From: Nocardia veterana NBRC 100344
Lineage (GTDB): Bacteria; Actinomycetota; Actinomycetes; Mycobacteriales; Mycobacteriaceae
Assembly (NCBI RefSeq): GCF_000308855.1
Contig: NZ_BAGM01000131.1
Coordinates: 1-64,000 of the forward strand
Direction of reading: 5' to 3'
Length of the DNA: 64,000 bases
Within the stretch, counting starts at the first letter, position 1, and the number at the start of each line of letters is the position of its first letter. Of the stretch, positions 51,656-61,309 are shown in pieces. The position numbers and the translations under genes were made by a program. The notes under the pieces are model-generated. The model was not told the origin of the DNA and made no database searches. It worked only from the letters and a program-made list of their open reading frames with translations.

Positions 51656-51976
51656 GCTGCAAGCCTTTCCGTTTCCGCGCCGACCGGGCACCAGGGGTCC
51701 CGGATTCCGCCCGCTCCACAGGTGGACAACCGGGGCCGCGGCGCGGTCGTTCCGATCGCCAGCTACGCTGTCGTGGTCGGAGGAAACGGGGGGCACTGTG
51801 TCGAATTCGCAACTGCCGAACGGTCATTGCGCGGTCCGCGCGATCGGCGCGCGGACAGCGCGCCTGCCGATTCACAGCTGAGCTCCGCCGGGAGTCGGCC
51901 TCCCATCCGGTTCGTCCACCCTGCCGGCGAATCCATTCGTTTCACAATGTCGTTGTCGCACAGGAGTACCCGCAGC
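51656..51976. promoter_or_regulatory. Intergenic region with a possible leader ORF
   Basis: About 320 bases before the LppU-like gene. A 27-codon frame (51798-51881, GTG start) follows a G-rich ribosome-site-like stretch and could be a leader peptide. No other structure is clear. Confidence 0.4.
51798..51881 (+). CDS. Possible 27-residue leader peptide
   Basis: GTG start at 51798 after GGGGGGCACT; product begins MSNSQLPNGHCAVRAIGART and contains one Cys. It lies 96 bases before the LppU-like gene, so could act as a leader peptide. Chance ORFs of this length are common, so the call is weak. Confidence 0.25.
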   Translation: MSNSQLPNGHCAVRAIGARTARLPIHS

Positions 51977-52648
51977 ATGACCATGCCGCCACAGTTCCCA
52001 CCACCCAGTAACCACCCGTCCGGGGGCTATCCCCCAGCGCCACAGGGGTATCCGACGGGCTACGCACCGGGCGGGCCCCCGCAGCCGAGCGACCGGCCCG
52101 CTCCGCCCCACGCCGATCTCGGTGCACCGGCCGCCCCGGCGAAACCACCGAAGACCACGCCCCGGCAATGGCTGAATCTCGCGGTACTGGTGGCGGTGCT
52201 CGGCGGCGTCGCCTGGGGATGCCACCACTTCACCCGATCCGATGCCGAAAAGGTCGAAGCGGGTCAGTGTGTCGCGGTCGGCGGCGGTCGCACCGACCCG
52301 AAGGTCGACATCACCGACTGCGCCGCCACGGCCGCCAACTACGTCGTCGCGGCCCGCCTCGACGACAGCGTCGCGAAATGCCCACAGGGCGATTACGCGA
52401 GCGTGTGGCAGACCGGCAGCGGTGGTTACACCCTCTGCTTGCAGCTCAACGTTCACCGTGGCGACTGCATTGCCAAGAGCTTCGACAACACCACGAAGGT
52501 TGCCTGCGGCGCACAAGCCACCCATCGCGTGACCGATATCCTCACCGGAACCACGAGCGACGCCGGTTGCGGTGACGAGGCGACGAGTTATCTGACCTAT
52601 TCCAAGCCCGAGCCCCTGGTCGTCTGCTTGGTCAAGGCGGGCCGCTGA
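51977..52648 (+). CDS. LppU/SCO3897-family membrane-anchored protein
   Basis: A 223-residue protein. The N-terminal third is Pro-rich cytoplasmic tail (PQFPPPSNHPSGGYPP and similar). One membrane helix follows (WLNLAVLVAVLGGVAWGC). The outer domain has eight or so cysteines (GQCVAVGG, DCAATAANY, KCPQGDYA, LCLQLN) and fits the LppU/SCO3897 family. ATG 51977 is placed by CAGGAG at 51961. Function unknown. Confidence 0.75.
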   Translation: MTMPPQFPPPSNHPSGGYPPAPQGYPTGYAPGGPPQPSDRPAPPHADLGAPAAPAKPPKTTPRQWLNLAVLVAVLGGVAWGCHHFTRSDAEKVEAGQCVAVGGGRTDPKVDITDCAATAANYVVAARLDDSVAKCPQGDYASVWQTGSGGYTLCLQLNVHRGDCIAKSFDNTTKVACGAQATHRVTDILTGTTSDAGCGDEATSYLTYSKPEPLVVCLVKAGR

Positions 52649-52655
52649 GCTGCGG

Positions 52656-52940
52656 TTATTCCAGCCACCCGCGCCGGCGGCTGCGGCGCGCGGGCTCGCT
52701 CCACGGCGGTTCCTGCATGGCAAGACCGACGGTTTCCAACGGAGTGAGGCCGACGCGGTCGGCGAGCGAACGCACCGCCGCCACCGCCTCGGCCGCCTGC
52801 AGCGCCGCCGTCGCCTGCTCGAGTGTCAAGGTCCGGCCGGGCAGAAAGGACACCACCCAGCCCCCGGTTCCGACGGACCTTGCCTGATGTGGGGTCTGAT
52901 CACTGGTCATCAGCGATCGGCCGACCACTTGCACCGCCAT
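52656..52940 (-). CDS. Small hypothetical protein
   Basis: A 94-residue protein starting at ATG 52940, after GGGGAG. It is Ala-rich and helical (LEQATAALQAAEAVAAVRSLADR, in part), followed by a basic C-terminus RRSRRRGW. No signal peptide. Convergent with the LppU-like gene. No family recognised. Confidence 0.6.
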   Translation of the reverse strand: MAVQVVGRSLMTSDQTPHQARSVGTGGWVVSFLPGRTLTLEQATAALQAAEAVAAVRSLADRVGLTPLETVGLAMQEPPWSEPARRSRRRGWLE

Positions 52941-53139
52941 GATTCGGACTCCCCTGCGATTGCATTTGTAAAATCGTCCGACAAACGTTTGCTCTAAGCA
53001 TGCTCTGTGTTCAGGGGAAACGCAATAGTGCGTTTTGCGAAAACCGAACCGCGAGGTAGGATTTCGCGCCCTTTCCGGCGCATCACACAGCCCGGAATGT
53101 CCGCTGTGCCGAAACCGATTCGCAGGGGACGGAATCGGA

Positions 53140-53376
53140 TCAGTTGCCGGACAGGTGAACCCGCAGCGCAGGCTGTGGATCACCCGGCGACCGCGGCGCT
53201 TCGATATCGACCTGCCAGCCGGGCGGCAAGACCGCTTGCAACCGCGCGGCGGCGCGTTGCAGCGGCGTGCTCTCCGACGGCACACCCGCCGATACCGGCG
53301 CGAAGGCGGCCGGATCGATCAACCCCGCATCAGCTAATCGCGAGATATCTGCAGCATCGAACTCGAGTTCGGTCAT
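53140..53376 (-). CDS. Small hypothetical protein
   Basis: A 78-residue acidic protein beginning MTELEFDAADISRLADAGLI and ending HLSGN. Possible GTG starts lie at 53382 and 53388. It is not related to a recognised family. It may be linked to the neighbouring 94-residue gene on the same strand. A hairpin CCCCGC/GCGGGG (53471-53486) sits upstream. Confidence 0.55.
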   Translation of the reverse strand: MTELEFDAADISRLADAGLIDPAAFAPVSAGVPSESTPLQRAAARLQAVLPPGWQVDIEAPRSPGDPQPALRVHLSGN

Positions 53377-53560
53377 GCCCACACCCACCTCCCACATAAC
53401 CCGACCAATTGGCCAGACAGACGGACTCCACGAGCACCAGCACGCATCCAGTTCAGCCGAGTGGTTAATTCCCCGCAACTGCGGGGAGTAACCGTGAGAT
53501 GCAGAACACATCAAGAATAGGACAAGCGCGCCATAATTCCGGCGGAATCGACATGAGAAA

Positions 53561-53602
53561 CCGCCCGCACCATCGGCAAAGATGGTGCGGGCGGCCGGTT
53601 TT
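53561..53602 (-). terminator. Terminator after pckA
   Basis: A 14-bp stem (53561-53574 with 53581-53594), loop GGCAAA, flanked by A/T runs. Confidence 0.85.
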
Positions 53603-53645
53603 CGTGCGGTCACACAGACCGGAGGTCCGTTACCGGGGAGATTGC

Positions 53646-55478
53646 TCAGCCCAGTCGCTGCTTGAGCGCCTCGAATTCGTCGCGCACGCCGGACGGCAGC
53701 TTGTCGCCGACGAACTCGAACCACTCCTCGATCAGCGGGATCTCCCGGCGCCACTCCTCGACGTCGACCTTCAGCGAGGCATCCACATCGGCGGGATCGA
53801 CGTTCAGGCCGTCCAGGTCCAGATCCGCCGCCGTCGGCACATTGCCGATCGGGGTGGACTCGGCGTCGGCCTTACCCTCGATGCGGTTGACGATCCACTC
53901 CAGCACGCGCGAGTTCTCGCCGAAGCCGGGCCACAGGAAGCGGCCGTCCTCGCCGCGCCGGAACCAGTTGACGTAGAAGATCTTCGGCAGCTTGGTGGCG
54001 TCGGCGTTCTTGCCCAGGTTGATCCAGTGGTTCATGTAGTCACCGACGTGGTAGCCCATGAACGGCAGCATCGCCATCGGGTCGCGGCGGACATTGCCGA
54101 CCTTGCCCTCGGCAGCGGCGGTCTGCTCGGACGACATCGTGGCACCCATGAAGACGCCGTGCTGCCAGTCGAACGACTCGGTCACCAGCGGGACCGTGGT
54201 CTTGCGGCGGCCACCGAACAGGATCGCCGAAATCGGCACGCCCTGCGGGTCGTCCCATTCGGGAGCCAGCGTGGGGCACTGCGACATCGGCGTGCAATAG
54301 CGCGAGTTCGGATGCGCGGCAAGGGTTTCGGTCTCCCGGAGGTACCAGTCGTTGCCCTTCCAGTCGATCAGGTGGTCGGGCTCGCCCTCCAGGCCCTCCC
54401 ACCAGACATCGCCGTCGTCGGTCAGCGCGACGTTGGTGTAGACGGTGTTGCCCGCCTCCAGGGTGGCCATGGCGTTCGGGTTGGAGCTGCGGTTGGTGCC
54501 GGGGGCGACACCGAAGAAGCCGTACTCCGGGTTCACCGCGTAGAGGCGGCCGTCCTCGCCGAACCGCATCCAGGCGATGTCGTCACCCAGGGTTTCCGCG
54601 CGCCAGCCGGGCACGGTCGGCTGCAGCATCGCGAGGTTGGTCTTACCGCAGGCGCTCGGGAAGGCGGCGGCGATGTAGTAGTTCTTGTTCTCCGGCGAGA
54701 TCAGCTTCAGGATCAGCATGTGCTCGGCCAGCCAGCCCTCGTCGTGGGCCATCGCCGAGGCGATGCGCAGCGAGTAGCACTTCTTGCCCAGCAGCGCGTT
54801 ACCGCCGTAACCGGAGCCGTAGGACCAGATCTCGCGGTCCTCCGGGAAGTGGGTGATGTACTTGGTGTCGTTGCACGGCCACGGAACATCGGCCTGGCCC
54901 TCGGCCAGCGGCGCACCGACCGAATGCAGCGCCTTCACGAACGGGCGATCGGTGCCGAGCTTGTCCAGCGCGGCCTTGCCCATCCGGGTCATCACGCGCA
55001 TCGAGACGACGACGTACTCGGAATCGGTGATCTCCACGCCCAGCTTCGGGTCCTCGGCGCCCAGCGGGCCCATGCAGAACGGCACCACGTACATGGTGCG
55101 GCCCTTCATGCTGCCGCGGTACAGCTCGGTCATGGTGGCCCGCATCTCGTCCGGATCGACCCAGTTGTTGGTCGGGCCGGCGTCGGCCTCACTGCGCGAA
55201 CAGATGTAGGTGCGCGACTCCACGCGCGCGACGTCCGAGGGGTCCGACAGCGCCAGGAAGGAGTTCGGCTTCTTGTGCTCGTTGAGCTTGCGGAAGGTTC
55301 CGGCCTCGACCAGCTGCGTGGTCAGGCGATCCCACTCCTCGTCGGAGCCGTCCGCCCAGACGACCCGATCCGGCTGGGTGAGCTCTGCGACCTCCTGCAC
55401 CCAGGCGAGCAGTCCGGCATGCTTGGTCGGCGCGGTGCCATCGGATCCGTGAAGACCAGGAATGGTCGCTGAGGTCAT
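53646..55478 (-). CDS. pckA: Phosphoenolpyruvate carboxykinase (GTP)
   Basis: A 610-residue GTP-type PEPCK. It interconverts oxaloacetate and phosphoenolpyruvate using GTP in gluconeogenesis. The kinase-1a loop with reactive Cys is FPSACGKTNLAM (about residue 273). Metal and substrate sites lie in the DDIAWMRF and NPEYGFFGVAPGTN segments. ATG 55478 is placed by AGGAGAG. A minus-strand promoter with TTTACTTAAGG near 55630 is plausible. The gene matches Rv0211. Confidence 0.96.
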   Translation of the reverse strand: MTSATIPGLHGSDGTAPTKHAGLLAWVQEVAELTQPDRVVWADGSDEEWDRLTTQLVEAGTFRKLNEHKKPNSFLALSDPSDVARVESRTYICSRSEADAGPTNNWVDPDEMRATMTELYRGSMKGRTMYVVPFCMGPLGAEDPKLGVEITDSEYVVVSMRVMTRMGKAALDKLGTDRPFVKALHSVGAPLAEGQADVPWPCNDTKYITHFPEDREIWSYGSGYGGNALLGKKCYSLRIASAMAHDEGWLAEHMLILKLISPENKNYYIAAAFPSACGKTNLAMLQPTVPGWRAETLGDDIAWMRFGEDGRLYAVNPEYGFFGVAPGTNRSSNPNAMATLEAGNTVYTNVALTDDGDVWWEGLEGEPDHLIDWKGNDWYLRETETLAAHPNSRYCTPMSQCPTLAPEWDDPQGVPISAILFGGRRKTTVPLVTESFDWQHGVFMGATMSSEQTAAAEGKVGNVRRDPMAMLPFMGYHVGDYMNHWINLGKNADATKLPKIFYVNWFRRGEDGRFLWPGFGENSRVLEWIVNRIEGKADAESTPIGNVPTAADLDLDGLNVDPADVDASLKVDVEEWRREIPLIEEWFEFVGDKLPSGVRDEFEALKQRLG

Positions 55479-55762
55479 GAAAACTCTCCTGAGATGAGCG
55501 GCGGGGTAGGAAGCTGCCGAGACAGCTCTCAACACCAGGAAGGCCGCCGTTGGCTGTGGACATCCGCCCGCCTCGCCGAACAGCGCGCCCCGGCTGGGCG
55601 GCGTACGAGAACGAGACGGACACCCGGATTCCTTAAGTAAAGAGGTTAACGCGATGTGACGGTCGGTACGGAATGGGGTTGCTCACTCGGGACCCGGTCG
55701 AAACCTTCCCATCGCCACGGACCGCGCGGGTGTGCGCGGCGAGCAAACCCCGGCCACACCGA

Positions 55763-57376
55763 TCAGTCGGTTGTCGCGGCGTCCAGGATCGCCAGATCGC
55801 GCTCGCAGGCGGCGAGCTGGGCGGGCTGTTCGGCGGCCATGCGGCGCAGTTGCCCGTCGAGCTCGGCGACCCGGCGCTCGGCCGCCACCATCCGGGCCGT
55901 GCTCGCGCGGACCACCTGCTCGGTCAGTTCGGACTCCGCCACCACCAGGGCCGTCGCCACCCGCTGCTCGAGCTGGGCCTTCACATTGACCAGGACATCG
56001 GTCACCCATTGCCGCAGATGCGCCCGATCGGCGAGATGACCGCGGGCCCGCACCACCCACCAAGCCACGCCCGCGCCGAGCGCCAGCGTGATCGGTACCG
56101 TCGCGATATCGAGGGCCGGCACCAGCGACAGCGGCGCAACGATCAGCCGGCCCAGGCCGAAACCGGCGGAGGCGCCGAGCGCGATCATCAACCGATCCTC
56201 CACACCGCGCGGCCGGCGCTCCGGATCCGGTCCCACCCGGGGCGCGGGATCGGTCGGCGGGCTCGGCTCCGGCCCGGCGGCCGGGCGCGACTCCGATTCG
56301 GCCGGGCCGCTCATCGCCTCGACCTGACGGGCCAGTTCGGCCAGCCGATGGCGGACCACGCCGTCGAGTTCGGCCGTGGCCTGATTCACCGTCGCCTGCA
56401 ATCGGTCGGGATAGCCGCGCACCGAACGGCGATCCAGCCGGTCCAGATCGGCACGCGCGGTGGCGTTCACCGTCCGGACCCGCGCGCCCACCTCGTGGAC
56501 GAGGTCGACCCGGGCCAATTGCAGCCGGTTGCGCAGTGACGCCAGCGCCTGGGCCCGGCCGCCATCGCGTCCGGCCAGTGCGGCGGTGCGTTCGGCGCGC
56601 ACCCGGGCCACCGCCGTCCCCGACCGCAGCGCCTCGATCTGACCCAGTACCCGGGCACGGGTGTCGGCGAGCACCCGCGCGGTGACCCCGGCCGACCGCT
56701 CGGAACCGGCGCGCGCTCCCACGGCGATACTCAACTGCGCGTGCAGGGCGGCCAGGCCGGACCGGTCCAGGAGCGCGGCATCACCATTGCTCCGAGCGGC
56801 CACCGCGAGCCGCGCCGAAACCGGCAGGATCTCCGGTTCGGCGCCGAGCACATCGGCCAGCATCGCCGCATCGCGGCGCAGCACCGAACGCCAATCGGGA
56901 TGGGCGTGAATTCCGTTCATGGCAAACAGGATTCGCGCGCGTCCGGAGTGCAGTCGGGCGATCGGGCCGAGCAGCGCGTTACCGACGGCGGCGCCCGGAT
57001 CCAATAACACCAGCGCCACCGACGGAGCCGAGTCGGGACCGAAAACAGTTGCCGCCACCAGCGTTTCCGGCTCCGTGACCGGGTCGGTGAGGACGAGGCG
57101 CGGTTCGAAGCGGGCGAGTTCGGTCCGCAACAGGGTGGTGTTGGCATCGTCGGGACCGATGAGGATCACCGAAAACGCTTGGGCAGCACCAGCTTCGGTG
57201 GATACTCCGAAGCCCGATCCGGATCCTTCCGATGTAACGGCTCGCAGTAAGGCACCGCCTTGCGGATTCCAGCGCTCGACGACGGCCAGCACCTCGGGGT
57301 CGGCGGCCGACGGCGCGGTCACCTCCGGCGCCGGCCGTCTCGGCGCCTCACCAGCCGGCACCTCACAATCCGGCAC
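55763..57376 (-). CDS. Dynamin-partner membrane protein, Rv0210-like
   Basis: A 537-residue protein with GTG start 57376, overlapping the upstream GTPase gene by 14 bases. The N-terminal half resembles a degenerate GTPase-like domain (VILIGPDDANTTLLRTELARF, with no proper P-loop Lys). A helical middle follows, then two hydrophobic helices near residues 400-450 (LIVAPLSLVPALDIATVPITLALG, in part), and a coiled coil C-terminus. Neighbouring with Rv0209-like GTPase as in H37Rv. Bacterial dynamin pairs often remodel membranes; role here inferred. Confidence 0.75.
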   Translation of the reverse strand: MPDCEVPAGEAPRRPAPEVTAPSAADPEVLAVVERWNPQGGALLRAVTSEGSGSGFGVSTEAGAAQAFSVILIGPDDANTTLLRTELARFEPRLVLTDPVTEPETLVAATVFGPDSAPSVALVLLDPGAAVGNALLGPIARLHSGRARILFAMNGIHAHPDWRSVLRRDAAMLADVLGAEPEILPVSARLAVAARSNGDAALLDRSGLAALHAQLSIAVGARAGSERSAGVTARVLADTRARVLGQIEALRSGTAVARVRAERTAALAGRDGGRAQALASLRNRLQLARVDLVHEVGARVRTVNATARADLDRLDRRSVRGYPDRLQATVNQATAELDGVVRHRLAELARQVEAMSGPAESESRPAAGPEPSPPTDPAPRVGPDPERRPRGVEDRLMIALGASAGFGLGRLIVAPLSLVPALDIATVPITLALGAGVAWWVVRARGHLADRAHLRQWVTDVLVNVKAQLEQRVATALVVAESELTEQVVRASTARMVAAERRVAELDGQLRRMAAEQPAQLAACERDLAILDAATTD

Positions 57377-58508
57377 TGCTCATCCGCTCCCACATCCGGA
57401 TATATCCGTTGTGCAACCGGATCGCGGCGCGACGGGCACCGGCCGGCATTTCGCCGGCGGCGACCGCCCGCCAGCGCTGCGCGCGAACCAGGGCGTCATC
57501 GGCATCCGACGGCATCACGGCCGGGTATCCGGCCGCCAGGTGGCGCACCTCGGGACAGGCCAGGCCGGCCCGCAACGCGATCCGCAGCGCCTCGTCACCG
57601 GCGAGGTAATCCTCGATCAGATCGCGTGCACGTCCGCCGTCCCCACGCGGAACCGCCCGCGCGGCGATCCGGCCCAGCTCGTCGAGCAGTTCACCACCCC
57701 GCAGGGCCGCGATCTGCTCGTAGCGCTGATGTAGCCGGGCGTGCACCGGATCGATCCCGGTGGCCGCGTGCAACAACTGCAGCAACTGCTGCGGGCCGAG
57801 TCCGGGGTCGTGCCGCAGCGCGACCAGCGCACAAGCGACACCGTGCAAGCCCCACCGATCCAGCACCGCCCGGCGCTCGGCCACATCCGGACCGGCCGCC
57901 GCGTCGACGAACAGGTCCGGCGACAACGTCAAGGCGGTCGCGTTGCCGGCCGCGTGGCGGCGCAGCGTGCGCAGATCGTCGTCGCTCGGCGTCCCGGCGC
58001 GGGTGTGCACGGCCAGCTCGGCGACCACCGGCGCGACCGGCATGCTCAGCCCGTGCGCGGCCTGATCGGCCGCCGCCACCGCATCGGCCCAGCGCGAACC
58101 CACGGCATCGGCCTTGTTCAGCACGACCAGAGTGTTGTCCGGACGCAGCGATTCGAGGACGCGGCGATCGGCAGCCTGCAGCGAACCGGCCAGCACGTAG
58201 ACGACCAGATCGGCATCGAGTACCGGATCGGACACACCCGGCTGATCGACCGGCGTGGTCTCCTCCGCCGACATCAGGGCCAACGCCCGCAGCAGAGTGG
58301 ATTTTCCGGCGCCCGCCCGGCCGGTCACCTGGATCCGCAGCGGCCGCCGGAAACGTTGCGCGGCCGTGGCCAACTGGTCGGCGATGCGCCGGTCGGATTC
58401 GGCGCCGATGCGCACGGTGGCGATGAGCTGCTCGAGTTCCGGTGCGGGCCCGCCGTATTGTTCGTTCGCGAACCCCGGCGACATGCTGGTTGCGGTGGCT
58501 CTCGACAC
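57363..58508 (-). CDS. Dynamin-like GTPase, Rv0209-like
   Basis: A 381-residue protein with P-loop GRAGAGKST in RIQVTGRAGAGKSTLLRALAL, the Thr switch region in SAEETTPVDQPG, and the G4 motif LNKADAVG. It binds and should hydrolyse GTP. Start GTG 58508 follows GGAAGGGGG. It overlaps the next gene, so both proteins are probably made together and form a heteromeric dynamin system at the membrane. Confidence 0.82.
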   Translation of the reverse strand: MSRATATSMSPGFANEQYGGPAPELEQLIATVRIGAESDRRIADQLATAAQRFRRPLRIQVTGRAGAGKSTLLRALALMSAEETTPVDQPGVSDPVLDADLVVYVLAGSLQAADRRVLESLRPDNTLVVLNKADAVGSRWADAVAAADQAAHGLSMPVAPVVAELAVHTRAGTPSDDDLRTLRRHAAGNATALTLSPDLFVDAAAGPDVAERRAVLDRWGLHGVACALVALRHDPGLGPQQLLQLLHAATGIDPVHARLHQRYEQIAALRGGELLDELGRIAARAVPRGDGGRARDLIEDYLAGDEALRIALRAGLACPEVRHLAAGYPAVMPSDADDALVRAQRWRAVAAGEMPAGARRAAIRLHNGYIRMWERMSSAGL

Positions 58509-58911
58509 GGCTGATACCCCCTTCCGGCGGCAAATTCTGTCAGAAGCCGGCCCGTTTGTCGGCATCGGCCACGGATTTCAACGGGCCCGCCGATCATCGT
58601 TGCGCCGCACCGAATGTGCAATCGATCACATGAATCCGCTTGCCCGAGGCCGCTATCGGCGACAACGCTGCCGACGACCGCCGTTGCCGCAGGTGGGCGG
58701 CGAATACTCCCGGAATTGGGAATGTTGCCGGTGCCGGGTTGGTTGCGCTTGTGGCACAGCACAATTCGATCGTGGTGAAGCAACGGGTCACGGATCCGAT
58801 CACCTACGCTGTAGCCGCCGGCCGCATCGCCGGCGCGCGGCCACGGCGGTGTGGATCCCGGTTCGCCGGATGCCGTCATGCACCGGCCCCGCGGATCCGA
58901 AGGAGGTTGCG
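58509..58911. promoter_or_regulatory. Divergent intergenic region
   Basis: About 400 bases between the GTPase gene and the lipase homologue, with no coding frame supported. It should hold both promoters; the ribosome site AGGAGG (58901-58906) precedes the lipase gene. Confidence 0.45.
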
Positions 58912-60264
58912 ATGAGCGTCAGCGTCGACGTCATCGGTAACGACGGCCCCGCCGCCGTCACACCGAAGCAGGAGCGGCCGCTGCCGCCGTCCCAGGACCC
59001 CTTCTATCGTCCGCCCGCCGACCTGGCCGCCCACGCCCCCGGCGCCGTGCTGCGCAGCCGGCCCGTCCGGATCGCGCTGCTGGGTCTGATTCCGCAGCGG
59101 GTGACCGCGTGGCAACTGCTGTATCGCAGCAACGACCTGCACGGACAGGCCGAAGCCGCGGTGACCACCGTGCTGTTACCGGACGGCGCCGATCCGGCCG
59201 AACCGCGCCCGCTGCTGGCGTTCCAATCGGCCATCGATGCCGTCACCGAGCGGTGCACCCCGTCCTACGCCCTGCGCCACGGGGCGATCGTGCCCGGTTC
59301 CATCACGCAGCTGGAATGGCTGCTGATCGCGAACGCGCTGCGTCGCGGCTGGGCGGTCGGCATCGCCGATCACGAGGGACCCGACGGCCGGTTCGGCGCG
59401 CCGCGCGAACCCGGCTACCGGGGGCTGGACGGCATCCGCGCGGCCCTGCACTTCGGCCCGCTCGGCCTCGGCGCGGACACACCCGTGGTGGTGTGGGGTT
59501 ATTCCGGTGGCGGGATGGCCGGCTCGTGGCTGATCGAGATGGCCCCGACCTACGCGCCGGAGCTGGCCATCGCCGGGGCCGTGCTGGGCGCTCCGGTCGG
59601 CGATCCGGGCGAGGTGTTCATCCGGCTCAACGGCGGTCGGTACGCGGGGTTCCCGGCGATCGTGATCGCGGCTCTGCGCCAGGTCTATCCGGTGCTGGGC
59701 GAGGTGCTCGACGGCCGGATCAGCGCGGCCGGCGAGCGGTTGCTGGAACGCGCGGCGCAGCTGCCGCCGATCGTGGCGCTGGCCCGGCTGGCCGGCCAGG
59801 ACGTGAGCAAGTATCTGGATCAGCCGCTGGAACAGGTGCTGAGCACGCCCGCCATGTGCGCGATGTTCGACGACATGCGACTGGGACAGCACACGCCGCG
59901 CTGCCCGGTGCTGGTCGTCCAGCCCCTGCACGACCGGATCATCGACGTCTCGTGCATCGACGCGCAGGTCGAGCGCTATCGCAGCGGCGGCGCGGTGGTC
60001 GGCTACCTCCGCGACCGGCTCAGTGACCATTTCTCGCTGTTACCGCTGGCCACCCCGCTGAGTCTGGACTGGCTCGCCGATCGCATCGCCGGCCGGCCGG
60101 TCACCGAGACCGACACCCGGACCGTCTGGTCGGTGGCGGCCACACCCGCCCGCTGGCGCGGACTGCTCGACATGGCCGGAACCGCGGGCCGGGTGATCCT
60201 GGGTCTGCCGCTGGGCAAGCAGAGCGAACCGCAACTCCCGGATGCCCAGCCCCTGGCCGCCTGA
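58912..60264 (+). CDS. Secretory-lipase family hydrolase, intact triad, no signal peptide
   Basis: A 450-residue protein of the LIP family. The nucleophile elbow is WGYSGGGMAG (Ser), the Asp is in QPLHDRIIDVS, and the His is in SDHFSLLP. ATG 58912 follows AGGAGG. The N-terminus lacks a hydrophobic signal sequence, unlike its exported relative at 14257, so it may be cytosolic or exported another way. The catalytic residues suggest an esterase or lipase. The related pair makes the loss in the other copy easy to see. Confidence 0.85.
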   Translation: MSVSVDVIGNDGPAAVTPKQERPLPPSQDPFYRPPADLAAHAPGAVLRSRPVRIALLGLIPQRVTAWQLLYRSNDLHGQAEAAVTTVLLPDGADPAEPRPLLAFQSAIDAVTERCTPSYALRHGAIVPGSITQLEWLLIANALRRGWAVGIADHEGPDGRFGAPREPGYRGLDGIRAALHFGPLGLGADTPVVVWGYSGGGMAGSWLIEMAPTYAPELAIAGAVLGAPVGDPGEVFIRLNGGRYAGFPAIVIAALRQVYPVLGEVLDGRISAAGERLLERAAQLPPIVALARLAGQDVSKYLDQPLEQVLSTPAMCAMFDDMRLGQHTPRCPVLVVQPLHDRIIDVSCIDAQVERYRSGGAVVGYLRDRLSDHFSLLPLATPLSLDWLADRIAGRPVTETDTRTVWSVAATPARWRGLLDMAGTAGRVILGLPLGKQSEPQLPDAQPLAA

Positions 60265-60377
60265 CCGGGTCGAAGCCACCGCCGAGCAACCGCAGCGGAC
60301 CCCGGTGATACCGCCTGAGCCGGGCTTTCTGCCGTTGGCGCGCCTCGATTGCGGCGCTGATCATCGGATACTGGACA

Positions 60378-61307
60378 ATGGACGCCGTGAACGACGCCGC
60401 GAAGCACACCGCCGGAAGCGACGGGGCCGGAGGCGGCAGCGTGCGTAACCACGCAGGCCCCCGCGAACGGCGCGAGGACTCAGCCGGAAGCGACGGGGCC
60501 GGAGGCGGCAGCGTGCGTAACCACGCAGCCCCCCGCGAACGGCGCATCGACGCCGCCGGAAGCGACGGGGCCGGAGGCGGCAGCACTGCGCCCGAGCGCG
60601 AGCCCTCCCGCCTGTATCCGCGGGTGACCAGCTTTCGATCGCGCCGCGGCGCGCTGACCGCGACTCAGCAGCAATCCTGGGAGCGCATGTGGCCGCGGAT
60701 CGGGCGCGAGGTGAGCGACGAACCGCTCGACGCCGCCGCCTGGTTCGGCCGGACCGCGCCGCTGATCATCGAGATCGGCTGCGGCACCGGCACCGCGACC
60801 GCCGCGATGGCCCAGGCCGAACCGGATTTCGACCTGATCGGCATCGAGGTCTACAAGCCCGGTCTGGCCCAGCTCGTGCAGCGGATCGAGCGCGAGGGCA
60901 TCGAGAACATCCGGCTGCTGCGCGGCGATGCGGTGGATGTCCTCGAACACATGATTGCCGAGAATTCGCTAGCTGGCGTGCGGGTGTTTTTCCCGGATCC
61001 CTGGCCCAAGGCCAGACACCACAAGCGCCGGCTGTTGCAGCCGGCCACGATGGCGTTGATCGCCAGCCGCCTGCAGTCGGGCGGAATTCTGCACGTGGCC
61101 ACCGACCATGCCGGCTATGCCGAACATATCGCCGAGGTGGGCGCGGCAGAACCGCAGCTCGTGGGCCTCAACGAGGCGACCGGCGGCGATCCGGACCATC
61201 CCCGCACCGAAACGGTGATCGGCCTCGAACGCCCGGTGACGAAGTTCGAGAGCAAGGCACATCGCGCCGGAAGCGCGATCACCGAATTCATTTGGGGGAA
61301 GATCTAG
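60378..61307 (+). CDS. trmB: tRNA (guanine-N7-)-methyltransferase TrmB with repeated N-terminus
   Basis: A 309-residue protein. Residues 13 to about 70 are a low-complexity leader with two full copies of a 24-residue unit containing AGSDGAGGGSVRNHA and part of a third. The rest is TrmB: ITSFRSRRGALT-like start of the core, SAM loop IIEIGCGTGTATAAM, and the tRNA/SAM segment RVFFPDPWPKARHHKRRL. It methylates G46 of tRNAs. The catalytic core could also start later. trmB, the NYN gene and mmpL3 form a tight operon. Confidence 0.93.
   Translation: MDAVNDAAKHTAGSDGAGGGSVRNHAGPRERREDSAGSDGAGGGSVRNHAAPRERRIDAAGSDGAGGGSTAPEREPSRLYPRVTSFRSRRGALTATQQQSWERMWPRIGREVSDEPLDAAAWFGRTAPLIIEIGCGTGTATAAMAQAEPDFDLIGIEVYKPGLAQLVQRIEREGIENIRLLRGDAVDVLEHMIAENSLAGVRVFFPDPWPKARHHKRRLLQPATMALIASRLQSGGILHVATDHAGYAEHIAEVGAAEPQLVGLNEATGGDPDHPRTETVIGLERPVTKFESKAHRAGSAITEFIWGKI
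60411..60584 (+). repeat. 72-bp in-frame tandem repeats in trmB
   Basis: Units start GCCGGAAGCGACGGGGCC at 60411 and 60483 and a 30-base partial unit at 60555: exactly 72 bp apart. Each full unit contains the hairpin arms TGCGT/ACGCA around AACC. Confidence 0.9.
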
Positions 61308-61309
61308 GT

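Noticed and set aside
53499..55472. 657-codon plus-strand frame across pckA
   Set aside because: Antisense of the clear PEPCK gene.
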